From Nitrospirota bacterium (GTDB lineage Bacteria > Nitrospirota > Leptospirillia > Leptospirillales > Leptospirillaceae): a DNA stretch of 51,582 nucleotides. Below the pieces are notes generated by a model, which saw only the letters and a list, made by a program, of their open reading frames with translations, was not told the DNA's origin and did not search any database. Both the position numbers and the translations under genes were made by a program. Position 1 is the first letter of the stretch; each line of letters starts with the position of its first letter. Below, in pieces: positions 26,381 to 35,598 of this stretch. The DNA is taken from contig JAJZCZ010000004.1 of assembly GCA_021828805.1 (NCBI GenBank), forward strand, positions 1 to 51,582, given 5' to 3'.

Positions 26381-27697
26381 TCAGGGACCGGAGGGGGTGA
26401 TCGAGACGAGGGCACTTGCTCCCAGAACCCAGATAGTGCTTCCGATCGCGAGGATCGATGTTGGTGTCCCGAAGGGGTAGGCGCTCCCTGCGTAGACAAT
26501 CGGCTGGCAGGCGCCACCCGAGAGACACCCGGAAGGCATATCGGTGGCGGAGTTGTTTCCGGCTTCTGCGACCCAGAGGTCTCCGTTTTGCGCAAAGGTG
26601 GCGGAGACGGGCTGGCTGACCCCCAGGGAGGCGCCCGAAAGGACAACCGGGGAACAGGATCCGGGGGTGCACCCGGAGGGAAGGTAGACCACGGACCCGG
26701 AGTCGGAGCCTTTTGTGCCCTGGTTTACGATGGCAAGATCCCCGGAGGTGTCGGTTGCCAACGCGACGGGGTTGTCGAGGGAGAGCTCCGAGGCGGTGAA
26801 TGTTCTGCAGGTGGAGGCGTTTCCGCTGACGATTTCTGTGAGGCTCGCCGGGGAGGAGTTGATCACCCAGATGTTCCCGTTGCTGTCGGAGGCGATGGCG
26901 GAAGGCGATGAGAGAACGCATCCTGATCCCATCGGCGTGCAGGAGCTTCCCGAGAGGCAATAGAGGGTCGGAGAGTAGCTCGTTCCGTCGTATGAGGGAG
27001 AGTAGTCCGAGGAGGGACAAGAGTAGGTGCATGTGGTGACTGAAAGAACAAGAAGTGTGTTGTTCCCCTGATTGGCCACCCAGATATTTCCGGAGGGGTC
27101 GGCCGCCACTCCCGACGGGATATCGAGATTCTTCTGATACCCTGTCACGCTGCAGCTGTTGTAGTTGGGATTTGAACCGGTGAAGCAGCTGTCGAGCGAG
27201 ACAATGGAGTTATTTTTCTGGCTTGCGACCCAGAGGTTTCCCGAGAGGTCGACCGCCATTGCGACCGGGTCTGAGAGGTCGTACGTGGTGGTGAAGGTGC
27301 TCAGCGGGTTGGAGATGGTGACGGGGGCGTATCCGGAGAGCTCAAAGCCGGTATCGGGAACAAGGCCGACCAGGGTATTGCCGGTTGCGTTGGCATACCA
27401 GGGAACGCTCCCTACGGAGACGAGTGCGGTTGGCCCTAAGAGACTATAGGTGCTTCCTGAGTAGACCGTAGCCCCGGAAGGAGTCCCGGAGGGGGCGGGC
27501 CCGCAGGACAACAGCACGAGGAAGGCCGTGAGAAGTATCAAAAATGATCCGGTGTGCCGGAGTTGCGGCAACACGTCCCGGAGGATCCCGGCTAAAAGAG
27601 CTCTCGGGCTTTTTGTCCTCCCCGCAGCTTCCGGAGAGGGAAACGTCTCTTTTTGTTTCGTCGTCATCATCGAGAGCAACATCCTGGCAAACGCCAT
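26381..27697 (-). CDS. NHL-type beta-propeller lipoprotein, paralogue of 984-2492
   Basis: 438 residues from ATG 27697, which has GGAGG at ideal spacing. After a basic region, a hydrophobic segment ends in VLLSC (lipobox). The body contains repeated blades DLSGNLWVASQKNN, DPSGNIWVANQGNN, DSNGNIWVINS and DTSGDLAIVNQG, and cysteine-containing loops such as CTGSNPNYNSC. This is the same class as the propeller at the left end. It is followed 12 bp later by the lipoprotein/barrel gene and preceded by dnaE on the same strand. Ligand unknown. Confidence 0.85.
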   Translation of the reverse strand: MAFARMLLSMMTTKQKETFPSPEAAGRTKSPRALLAGILRDVLPQLRHTGSFLILLTAFLVLLSCGPAPSGTPSGATVYSGSTYSLLGPTALVSVGSVPWYANATGNTLVGLVPDTGFELSGYAPVTISNPLSTFTTTYDLSDPVAMAVDLSGNLWVASQKNNSIVSLDSCFTGSNPNYNSCSVTGYQKNLDIPSGVAADPSGNIWVANQGNNTLLVLSVTTCTYSCPSSDYSPSYDGTSYSPTLYCLSGSSCTPMGSGCVLSSPSAIASDSNGNIWVINSSPASLTEIVSGNASTCRTFTASELSLDNPVALATDTSGDLAIVNQGTKGSDSGSVVYLPSGCTPGSCSPVVLSGASLGVSQPVSATFAQNGDLWVAEAGNNSATDMPSGCLSGGACQPIVYAGSAYPFGTPTSILAIGSTIWVLGASALVSITPSGP

Positions 27698-27891
27698 AAA
27701 ACCTCCGCAAGAAAGACGACAGGATTCCCTTCGCAATAACAAGATTGTGGAGCAGTTTGGGGGAGCTGTCAGGGTTCGCAAGCTTGCGGAGGAGGTCGGC
27801 GTGTTCAACCCGAGGGGGAGGGGCTAGCTTTCTGAGGAGGGTCTCCGGGCGAGGGTCTCTCGGGAGAAGGGCGAAGCGGTCGTGGAGATTC

Positions 27892-30800
27892 TCAGCTCAC
27901 TTCCCGGCGGTTCTGGGAGCGGGTCCGGGTGGCGACAAGATAGGTTGAAAGGGCCGGGTCAAGCTCCTTGGAAAGGGCGACCGCATCCGGCCCGAAGCGG
28001 GACTTGAGCCGAAGGATCAGATCCTCCGAGGGGGAGACGTTCTGTCGGGTGGGAATAATGTACCGGGCCCTGGGGGAGACCATCTCGGTGATCTCAAGCA
28101 GGGAGGGCAGGGGACCGGGATGGGCTTTGAGGATCTCCCGGAGGTCTTCGAGGTCCTGCCGGGTGAGCCCGTCGGTCTGCAGCCGGATGCTGACCATCTT
28201 GTAAAGGACTGAAGAAAGTTGCGAGAGGGTGGTGACCCGGGTCGTCCGGAGCTTTGTGCCAAAATCGTTTCGCTCGAGGACTCCGGTGACGTACAGAGGG
28301 GCGGAAAGGGCGAGCTCGGTGGCGCAAGAGGCGTAGGTGTCGGGGAAGAGCACCATCTCAAGGGACTGCTCGAAGTCCATGAGGGTCACCTGGGCCATCT
28401 TGTCACCCTTCTTTGTCTTGAGCTCCCGGATGGCCGAGACGATCCCGAAGACGCTCACGGTGCTCCCCTCGGCCTGGTTCTCAAGCTCTGCCAGCGAGGG
28501 GCATTCGAGCTCCTCGGCGATCTTCATGTACGGGGTCATGGGGTGGCGCGAGAGATAGAACCCCAAGCCCTCCCGTTCGGCCTTGAGAAGCGTCTTTTCA
28601 TCCCATTCCGGGACACTGGTCCAGGGGGCTTCCGGCTCCGCCTCCGGCTCGAATTCCCGAAAGAGTTTCCCCATCTTTGACTTCTTGGGCTTTTTAAGAC
28701 CCGCCACCCAGGCGAGGAGGGGGTCGATGTTGGCCATGGCCGCGGCCCGGGTCGTGCCCAGGCTGTCGAAGGCTCCGGCCTTTGCCAGGGCCTCCACCAC
28801 CCGCCGGTTGACCTTGTGTCCGTCGATCCGCTTCATGAAGTCGGCAAAGGAGAGAAAGGGACCGTTGGTGGAGCGGATCTCCAGGATTGCCTCCACCGCC
28901 TGGCGACCGACGTTTTTCACCGCCCCGAGGCCGAACCGGATGGTTCGCTCAGGGAGGACGGTGAAGTCGAGAAGGCTCTCGTTGATATCGGGGGAGAGTA
29001 CCCGGATGCCGAGATCCTTGGCGCCGGCGAGGAATGTGCCGATTTTTTCCGTGTCATCGAGGGCGTTGGTGAGGAGGGCGGCCCAGAACTCCACGGGATA
29101 GTGGGCCTTGAGGTAGGCGGTCTGGTAGGAGATAAGGGCATAGGCGGCGCTGTGGCTTTTGTTGAAGCCGTACTCCGCGAAGTGGGCCATGAGCTCGAAG
29201 ATGTGGTCGGCGGTCACTTTCTCCGTCTTCCGTTCCGCCGCTCCGGTGAGGAAGCGGTCCTTCATCTTCTCCATCTCCTCGGCCTTCTTCTTCCCCATGG
29301 CGCGGCGGAGAAGGTCGGCATCGCCCAGGGAAAAGCCGGCCAGGACGTTCGCGATCTGCATCACCTGTTCCTGGTAGACGATGACCCCGTAGGTCTCCCG
29401 GAGGATCGGCTCAAGGGCCGGATGCTCATACGCGATCTCCCGGGGGTTCCTCTTGCGCCGGATGAAGTCGTCAACCATCCCCGAGTTGATCGGGCCCGGG
29501 CGGTAAAGGGCCAGGAGGACGATGACATCGTCAAAGGTCTCGGGGGCGAGCTTGACGAGCAGGTCGGTCATGCCCCGGGATTCAAGCTGGAAGATGCCGA
29601 GGGTCTTGCCCCCCTGGAGGAACTTGTAGGTTCCGGGGTCGTCGAGAGGGACCCGGTCGATGTCGAAATCGGGGGTGTGGTCCCGGATGCGGCGGACGGC
29701 GTCCTCAATGAGGGTCAGGGTTGTCAGCCCCAGAAAGTCGAACTTGACCAGCCCCGCCTTCTCCACGTCGTCTTTGGTGAACTGGGTGACCGTCTCCCCT
29801 CCGGCTCCCCGCATGAGAGGAACGTGGCGGGAAAGCGGATCCTGGCTGATGACGATCCCCGCCGCGTGGATGGAGGCGTGGCGGGTGATGCCTTCGAGCT
29901 TCATGGAAAGAGAGATCAGACGGTCGATGGCCGGGTCGTTCTCCCGGAGCTCCCGGAACTCCTTGTTCTGCTCGAGGGCCTTCTCCAGGGTCATTTCGAG
30001 GGCGGTGGGGATCATCTTGGCCACCCGGTCCACCTCGGAGTAGGTCATGCCCAGCACCCGTCCCACGTCCCGGATGGACGCCTTCGCGCCCATCGTCCCG
30101 AATGTGGCGATCATGGAGACCTTGTCCGCCCCGTATTTTTTCGAAACGTAGTCGATCACCTCCCCGCGGCGGTTCATGCAAAAGTCCACGTCGATGTCGG
30201 GGAGGCTGACCCGTTCCGGGTTCAGAAAGCGCTCGAAGAGCAACCCGAAGGTAATGGGGTCGATATTGGTGATACGCAGAGACCAGGCCACCAGCGACCC
30301 CGCCGCCGATCCCCGCCCCGGTCCCACCGCAATCCCCATCTCCCGTGCCTTCCGGATGAAGTCCCACACGATAAGGAAGTATCCGGCGAAGCCCATCGTC
30401 AGGATGACCTCAATCTCCCGCTCAAGACGCGCCCGGTAGAAGGCCTTCTTCCCGTCATCGAAAGGGCTTTCTCTGAAACGGACTTCGAGACCCTCCTGGC
30501 TCTTTTCCCGGAAGAGCTCGTTGATGGTGCGCCCCCCCTCGCCGACGTCGGGGACATATTCCGGCATGTAGTTCTGCTTTAAATCCAGCGAAAGGTCGAC
30601 CCGCTCGGCGATGGCGAGGGTGTTCTCCACCGCCTCGGGAATCTCCCGGAAGGCCTCGATAACTTCGTCGGGGCTTTTCAGGTAGAACTCTTCGGCGCCG
30701 AAGCGCAGACGGTTGGGATCCTCGAGGGTCTTGCCCGTCTGCAGGCAGAGAAGGATGTCGTGGGGAAGGGCATCCTCCCGGTCGAGATAGTGGCAGTCGT

Positions 30801-31464
30801 TGGTGGCCACCACCGGGATCTTCATCTCCCGGGAGAGGGCCAGAAGTTCCCGGTTGGCGACCCGCTGCTCCTCGAGGCCGTTAGCCTGGAGCTCGAAGAA
30901 ATAGCGGCCCTCTCCAAAGATATTCCGGAAAAGGTCCGCAGTGGCGCAGGCCCGTTCCTTCTCCCCGCGGGTGAGGAGGTAGCTCACCTGTCCCTTGAGA
31001 CACCCCGACAGGGCGATGAGTCCTTCCCGGTGGCGGTAGAGAAGCTCAAAGTCGGCGCGGGGCCGGTAGTAGAAGCCTTCAAGGTGGGCCCGGGAGACGA
31101 TCTCAAGAAGGTTCTGGTATCCGGTGAGGTTCTCGGCCAGGAGGGTCAGGTGGAAGGAGGCATTGTTGATCTTTTTGCCGGCATGGGAGCCCCCGGAGGG
31201 CATGAGGAGCTCTTCCCGGTCAAAGCGGGAGCGGGGGGTCACGTAGATCTCGCAGCCCAGGATCGGCTTGACTCCGTGACTTTTGGCCTCCTGGTAGAAC
31301 TCGATGGCCCCAAAGAGGTTGCCGTGGTCGGTCATGGCCACCGCCGGCATGCCGAGTCGGGCGCACTTCTCCATGAGGGGGGTGATCTTGTTGGCTCCGT
31401 CAAGGAGGCTGTACTGGGTGTGGAGATGGAGGTGGACGAAGCGGCCGGGACGGGGAGCACTCAT
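27892..31464 (-). CDS. dnaE: DNA polymerase III alpha subunit
   Basis: 1190 residues, replicative DNA polymerase. N-terminal PHP domain (FVHLHLHTQYSLLDGANK, MTDHGNLFG), the C-family palm with catalytic Asp residues in PDIDVDFCMNRR, AGRGSAAGSL-type motif (GPGRGSAAGSLVAWSL), helix-hairpin-helix region (NRRVVEALAKAGAFDSLG), and an OB-fold near the C-terminus (STVSVFGIVSAIRELKTKKG). The length is typical of DnaE1. GGGAGG favours ATG 31464 over the ATG two codons upstream. On the minus strand with the UvrD/Rep gene upstream. Confidence 0.97.
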   Translation of the reverse strand: MSAPRPGRFVHLHLHTQYSLLDGANKITPLMEKCARLGMPAVAMTDHGNLFGAIEFYQEAKSHGVKPILGCEIYVTPRSRFDREELLMPSGGSHAGKKINNASFHLTLLAENLTGYQNLLEIVSRAHLEGFYYRPRADFELLYRHREGLIALSGCLKGQVSYLLTRGEKERACATADLFRNIFGEGRYFFELQANGLEEQRVANRELLALSREMKIPVVATNDCHYLDREDALPHDILLCLQTGKTLEDPNRLRFGAEEFYLKSPDEVIEAFREIPEAVENTLAIAERVDLSLDLKQNYMPEYVPDVGEGGRTINELFREKSQEGLEVRFRESPFDDGKKAFYRARLEREIEVILTMGFAGYFLIVWDFIRKAREMGIAVGPGRGSAAGSLVAWSLRITNIDPITFGLLFERFLNPERVSLPDIDVDFCMNRRGEVIDYVSKKYGADKVSMIATFGTMGAKASIRDVGRVLGMTYSEVDRVAKMIPTALEMTLEKALEQNKEFRELRENDPAIDRLISLSMKLEGITRHASIHAAGIVISQDPLSRHVPLMRGAGGETVTQFTKDDVEKAGLVKFDFLGLTTLTLIEDAVRRIRDHTPDFDIDRVPLDDPGTYKFLQGGKTLGIFQLESRGMTDLLVKLAPETFDDVIVLLALYRPGPINSGMVDDFIRRKRNPREIAYEHPALEPILRETYGVIVYQEQVMQIANVLAGFSLGDADLLRRAMGKKKAEEMEKMKDRFLTGAAERKTEKVTADHIFELMAHFAEYGFNKSHSAAYALISYQTAYLKAHYPVEFWAALLTNALDDTEKIGTFLAGAKDLGIRVLSPDINESLLDFTVLPERTIRFGLGAVKNVGRQAVEAILEIRSTNGPFLSFADFMKRIDGHKVNRRVVEALAKAGAFDSLGTTRAAAMANIDPLLAWVAGLKKPKKSKMGKLFREFEPEAEPEAPWTSVPEWDEKTLLKAEREGLGFYLSRHPMTPYMKIAEELECPSLAELENQAEGSTVSVFGIVSAIRELKTKKGDKMAQVTLMDFEQSLEMVLFPDTYASCATELALSAPLYVTGVLERNDFGTKLRTTRVTTLSQLSSVLYKMVSIRLQTDGLTRQDLEDLREILKAHPGPLPSLLEITEMVSPRARYIIPTRQNVSPSEDLILRLKSRFGPDAVALSKELDPALSTYLVATRTRSQNRREVS

Positions 31465-31565
31465 GGGCATCCTCCCTCAGGTCGCCGGTCTTCTTTCCGG
31501 AAAGAGAAAGAGCCCTGGCCGCCGGGAGCGATGGCAGGGGGGAGGGAGAGTCGGGGAGCCACGGG

Positions 31566-33509
31566 TCAGTCTTCCCAGCTGTTGTAGACGGTGACGGTGA
31601 GGCGGTCCTCTCCGATTTCCCCCAAAAAGCGCGACGGAGGGGCGGGTGAGCCAAAGCCCCGGCCGACAACCTGGGGAACGCAAAAAACGAGGTCGTGGCG
31701 GGCGCGGGTGACGGCCACGTAGAAGAGACGCCGTTCCTCCTCGATTTCCTCGTCACTCTCGGAGCTCCGGGAGGAGGGAAAGACCCCCTCGGTGAGGGAG
31801 AGGAGGTAGACGGTATCCCACTCGAGGCCCTTCGCCTGGTGGACGGTGGAGAGGACCACCCGGTTCTTCTGTTCTTCGGGGGAGAGCTCCTCTCCTCCGG
31901 CTTCTAGAAGCGCGATCTCTGCCATGAAGTCACCCAGGCCGGTCTCCGGGGGGATCTGCGCGGCAAAGGAGAGGATGTCTTCCTCCCGGTTTTCCGGATC
32001 CTCGAAGGTCTCGTAGAGATAGTCGTGGTAGCCGGTAGAGAGAATCGTCCCGACCAGGTCGACCACATTACCGGGATCCTTCTCCCGGCGCCCGGCCAGA
32101 AGGGAGAAGCGCTCCCCGATTCCCGAGAGCCCCGCCCGGGCCCCTGCCGGGGCAGACTTGAGAAAGGCCGGATCGCTCAAGGCCTTCCGGGGGGCTTCGG
32201 AGCGGGAGAGGAGCAGTTCGATTTTTTCCGCCGTCTTTTTGCCCACCCGGGGCACCATCCGGAGGATCCGTTTCCATGCCATGGCGTCCCGTTCATTTTC
32301 TAACAGGCGGAGCCAGGCGAGGATGTCCTTGATGTGGGCCTGCTCGAAGAACTTGAGGCCGCTGGTGAGGTGAAAGGGGATCCCCGCCCGGGAGAGGGCC
32401 AGCTGGAGAGAGAGTGAGACGTAATGGGCCCGGTAGAGGATGGCGATCTCGGAAGGTTCCTGTCCCCGGTCAAGGGCCCGGCGGACCCGGGAGGTAATGT
32501 AGCGCGCCTGGTCCTGGTCCGAATACATCCGTACGAGGGAGGGGTGGTCGGCCTCCGGGCGGGGGGAGTAGAGGGTTTTTCGGATCTGACGGCTGTTTTG
32601 CTCGATGATGCGGTTGGCCACATTCAGGATATTGGGGGTGGAACGGTAGTTCTTTTCAAGCCGGTAGACCCCCGCTTCGGGGTAGCGCTCCTGGAAGGAG
32701 AGGATGTTGTCAATCGCCGCTCCCCGGAAAGAGTAGATGCTCTGGCTGTCGTCGCCCACCACGAAGAGGTTCCTGTGGGAGGCGACTAAAAGGTCGAGAA
32801 TTCTGCCCTGAAGGGGATTGGTGTCCTGGTACTCGTCGACCAGCACGTGAGGGAAGCGTTCCCGGAGGAGTGCTGCGGTTTCGGGGCTCTCCTCGAGAAG
32901 GCGAAGCCACAGGACGAGGAGGTCGTCGAAGTCCAGGACCCTCTGGGTCTCTTTTTCCGCATGGTAGCGCCGGGCGATGGTTTCGATGGTCTTATCCAGG
33001 TGGGAGAGCCAGGGAGCCCGCCGCCGGATGACCTGGGGGAGGGGAAGGAGGAGGTTTGCCGCGAGCGAGATATATCCGGCAATCGCCGCGGCGGGGGGGA
33101 TCTCTTCTCCGGGATCGTCGCCCACGATGGCATCCCTGATCTCCTTGACCAGATCACGCTGATCCTCCCGGTCGAGAAGGGTGCGACCGCCCTCGATGCC
33201 GATCCGGTGGCCGAACTCCCGGATCAGGCGGTATCCCACGTGGTGGAATGTGCCGGCCCACGGGATAAAGAAAGAGGGTCCCATGAGGCCGACCAGCCTC
33301 TCTTGCATGACCCGGGAGGCCTTCTTGGTGAAGGTAAGAAGAAGAATCCTGGGGGCGGGGACGCCCCTGGAGAGAAGGTGGGCCGCCCGGTAGGTGAGCA
33401 CCCGGGTCTTGCCGCTGCCGGCGCCGGCCAGTACAAGTGCGGGGCCATCGGGGGCCAGAACAGCGGGAGCCTGCTCTTCATTGAGATCTGAGAGTGCCGG
33501 GTTGGACAA
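31566..33509 (-). CDS. UvrD/Rep/PcrA-family SF1A DNA helicase
   Basis: 647 residues. It unwinds DNA 3' to 5' in repair or replication restart. Motifs in order: Q motif LNEEQAPAV, Walker A AGAGSGKTRVL, Ia LTFTKKASRVM, II VDEYQDTNPLQ, III GDDSQSIYSFRGA, IV YRLEKNYRST, V VVLSTVHQAKGLEWDTVYL, VI EERRLFYVAVTRAR. TTG 33509 with GAGG six bases upstream is the best start. It is shorter than E. coli UvrD and lacks a long C-terminal tail, closer to Rep. Located between the EAL gene (20 bp upstream) and dnaE. Confidence 0.94.
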   Translation of the reverse strand: MSNPALSDLNEEQAPAVLAPDGPALVLAGAGSGKTRVLTYRAAHLLSRGVPAPRILLLTFTKKASRVMQERLVGLMGPSFFIPWAGTFHHVGYRLIREFGHRIGIEGGRTLLDREDQRDLVKEIRDAIVGDDPGEEIPPAAAIAGYISLAANLLLPLPQVIRRRAPWLSHLDKTIETIARRYHAEKETQRVLDFDDLLVLWLRLLEESPETAALLRERFPHVLVDEYQDTNPLQGRILDLLVASHRNLFVVGDDSQSIYSFRGAAIDNILSFQERYPEAGVYRLEKNYRSTPNILNVANRIIEQNSRQIRKTLYSPRPEADHPSLVRMYSDQDQARYITSRVRRALDRGQEPSEIAILYRAHYVSLSLQLALSRAGIPFHLTSGLKFFEQAHIKDILAWLRLLENERDAMAWKRILRMVPRVGKKTAEKIELLLSRSEAPRKALSDPAFLKSAPAGARAGLSGIGERFSLLAGRREKDPGNVVDLVGTILSTGYHDYLYETFEDPENREEDILSFAAQIPPETGLGDFMAEIALLEAGGEELSPEEQKNRVVLSTVHQAKGLEWDTVYLLSLTEGVFPSSRSSESDEEIEEERRLFYVAVTRARHDLVFCVPQVVGRGFGSPAPPSRFLGEIGEDRLTVTVYNSWED

Positions 33510-33529
33510 GAGGTTCCTCGGTGTGGGGC

Positions 33530-34330
33530 TTAAAGATCCATATGGGAGACCGGGGGAAGACTCTCGAATCCTGGCCGGGCAAAGAGATAGCCCTGAAAGA
33601 GGGCGATCCCCATCTTGCGAAGCGAGCGGGCCTCCTCGACGGTCTCCACCCCTTCGGCGATTAGCTTGATCCCCATCTCCCGGCAGAGGGTCGACATGGC
33701 GCTGACGATCCGGTGCCGAACGGGGTCATGGTCAATGGCCGTGATCAGCTGGCGGTCGAGCTTGAGGTATTCGGGGGTGAGCTGGGCCATGAGATTGAGG
33801 CTTGAATACCCCTCGCCGAAGTCGTCGATGGCGATCAGAAGACCGTGACGACGGTAGCCTTCGAGGACGCTTTTCAAAAAGAGGGGATCTTCGATCTTCT
33901 CCTCTTCCGTGGTCTCAAGGATGATGCGATTGATGGGGAATTTGTTCAACCGGGCGCACTCGAGGGTGAGCCGGATGCACTGATCGGGATCGTAAACGGC
34001 GTTCACCAGAAAGTTGATGTTGATATTGGTGGTCATGCCGAGGTTTGCCGCAAGGGAAATGGCCTTGGCCCGGCAGAGCTGGTCGAACCGGAAACGGTTG
34101 TCCCGGGTCACCCGGGAGAGAATCTCCCCGGCGCCTTCTCCGGCGAGCCCCCGAACGAGTGCCTCGTAAGAGTGCACTTCTTTTTTGTCGAGGTCGACAA
34201 TGGGCTGGAAGGCGAAGGTGAAGTCGAAGTCGAGGAGTGTGACAGCAGAACAGTGGTCGCAGGTCAGAGACTCGAGTTTCTCTCTTCTTTCCTGCTCGGA
34301 TGGCACAATCGAAAGTTCCTGACGAGGCAT
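33530..34330 (-). CDS. EAL-domain c-di-GMP phosphodiesterase
   Basis: 266 residues, a stand-alone EAL domain with an N-terminal CDHC pair. Active-site motifs present: YEALVRG (EAL), NINFLVNAV, LETTEEEKIED, IDDFGEGYSSL (DDFGxGYSS), KLDRQLI, IAEGVET and QGYLFARP. All metal ligands look intact, so it should hydrolyse c-di-GMP to pGpG, in the cytoplasm. GGAGAG before ATG 34330 supports this start over a TTG ten codons upstream. An extended -10 promoter lies at 34396-34404. Divergent from the membrane sensor gene at 34600. Confidence 0.93.
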   Translation of the reverse strand: MPRQELSIVPSEQERREKLESLTCDHCSAVTLLDFDFTFAFQPIVDLDKKEVHSYEALVRGLAGEGAGEILSRVTRDNRFRFDQLCRAKAISLAANLGMTTNININFLVNAVYDPDQCIRLTLECARLNKFPINRIILETTEEEKIEDPLFLKSVLEGYRRHGLLIAIDDFGEGYSSLNLMAQLTPEYLKLDRQLITAIDHDPVRHRIVSAMSTLCREMGIKLIAEGVETVEEARSLRKMGIALFQGYLFARPGFESLPPVSHMDL

Positions 34331-34395
34331 CGGGGATCTCTCCAGGATGAATTGGGACAAACGTGGGATTGGGATAGGAGTTGATAATGCACCCC

Positions 34396-34404
34396 ATTAT
34401 AGCA
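34396..34404 (-). promoter_or_regulatory. Extended -10 promoter of the EAL gene
   Basis: On the minus strand TGCTATAAT, a perfect extended -10 (TGn-TATAAT), with no good -35. The predicted start near 34389 lies about 60 nt before ATG 34330. Confidence 0.5.
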
Positions 34405-34599
34405 CAGTCGGCGTCGAGGCGAGAGAGGCGATCCTGACCGGTCCCGTCTCCTTCCGGAGAGAGAATGGGGAGCCTCTCCCTGTTCGTCTTTGATGTCGGG
34501 AACGGAAATTGCACAAAAATATTCAAGGCATTTCGGGGAGGAGCCTTCCCCGGTATCGAAAGAGACGCGGCACCTATACGGATAGCACAAGGAGGCTCA

Positions 34600-35598
34600 A
34601 TGAACCGCCTGGAAAACTTTCACGAAAACAGGGCCGATCTTCAGCAGTTTCTGGGCAGTCTTCTGGAGGGAGTTCTCTCCGGAGACGATCTCGCGCAGGG
34701 GGCGGAGGCGACGTCAAAAAAGCTCACGCGCCTGGTCTCCTGCTTTCCTTTCCTCGATATGTGCTATGTCCTCGATGCCCGGGGCCGGCAGATTGGCCCG
34801 AATGTCGCTTGCGCGCGCCTTTCCAGCCGCCTGGCCGGGAAGGGAGACGGGGAGGACCGGAGTCAGAGACTGTATTACCGGGAGGCCCGGGAGGCCCGGG
34901 AGAGCGTTCTGACCGCTCCATACTTTTCAACCGCCTCCCACTCCCTGTGCGTCACTGTCGCTACCCCGGTCCGGAGTGAGAGGGGGGAGCTCCGGGGGGT
35001 CGTCGTGGCCGATATCGACTTTGAGCAGATTGTCGCCCTTCTCGAGGACGACCATCGGCGCCAGTCCGTGGAGCCCTTTTTCAAGGGAATTTATGCGATT
35101 TTTTCTTTGGGGCTTCTGATGGTGAGCCTGGGGCTTGCAATCCAGGCGATCCACTCTCTGTTACAGGTCTTTCGGCATCTGGAGAAGATCGCCGACACCA
35201 CTCCGTCGTTCCAGGCGACGATCCTTCTCACCCTGTCTCTTGCCATATTCGATCTCTCCAAGACGATTTTCGAAGAGGAGGTCCTTCTCCGAAAAGATGT
35301 CCGGCGCCACAGTGCAACCCGGAGAACGCTGACACGATTCATTGCCTCCATTCTTATCGCCATCTCTATTGAAGCCCTGATGCTTGTCTTCAAGTTCGCA
35401 ATCCAGGATCCTTCACATCTGAACGAGGCCGGCTGGCTGGTCTTTTCCGCGGTGGGACTTCTGGTGGGTCTTGGGATTTACGTCTACCTTGGCGCCCGGG
35501 CGGAGGTCATGCTGACGAATGGAAAGGCCCGGAAAAAGGTCGAGGCGGCCGAGGCACACACCCTCTCTCTGCAGGAAAGAAAGGATCCGGCGGCGTGA
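34600..35598 (+). CDS. Membrane sensor-like protein with Cache/PDC-type region
   Basis: 332 residues from ATG 34600, which follows AGGAGG. Residues about 15-165 look like a PDC/Cache-type ligand domain (FLDMCYVLDARGRQIGPNV, YYREAREA, LTAPYFSTASHSLCVTVATP, RGVVVADIDFEQI), then four hydrophobic helices (about 172-300: IYAIFSLGLLMVSLGLAIQA, ILLTLSLAIFDLSKTIFEEE, FIASILIAISIEALMLVFKF, AGWLVFSAVGLLVGLGIYVY). No output domain follows, so it may act through a partner; the divergent EAL protein is a candidate. The Cache domain precedes the first helix with no clear signal peptide, an unusual topology. Confidence 0.75.
   Translation: MNRLENFHENRADLQQFLGSLLEGVLSGDDLAQGAEATSKKLTRLVSCFPFLDMCYVLDARGRQIGPNVACARLSSRLAGKGDGEDRSQRLYYREAREARESVLTAPYFSTASHSLCVTVATPVRSERGELRGVVVADIDFEQIVALLEDDHRRQSVEPFFKGIYAIFSLGLLMVSLGLAIQAIHSLLQVFRHLEKIADTTPSFQATILLTLSLAIFDLSKTIFEEEVLLRKDVRRHSATRRTLTRFIASILIAISIEALMLVFKFAIQDPSHLNEAGWLVFSAVGLLVGLGIYVYLGARAEVMLTNGKARKKVEAAEAHTLSLQERKDPAA

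Noticed and set aside
28816-30582. Long open frame (588 codons) on the plus strand opposite dnaE
   Set aside because: It is the antisense of a fully conserved polymerase gene in high-GC DNA; its translation has no recognisable motif and is rich in Gly/Asp/His patterns that mirror the dnaE codons.
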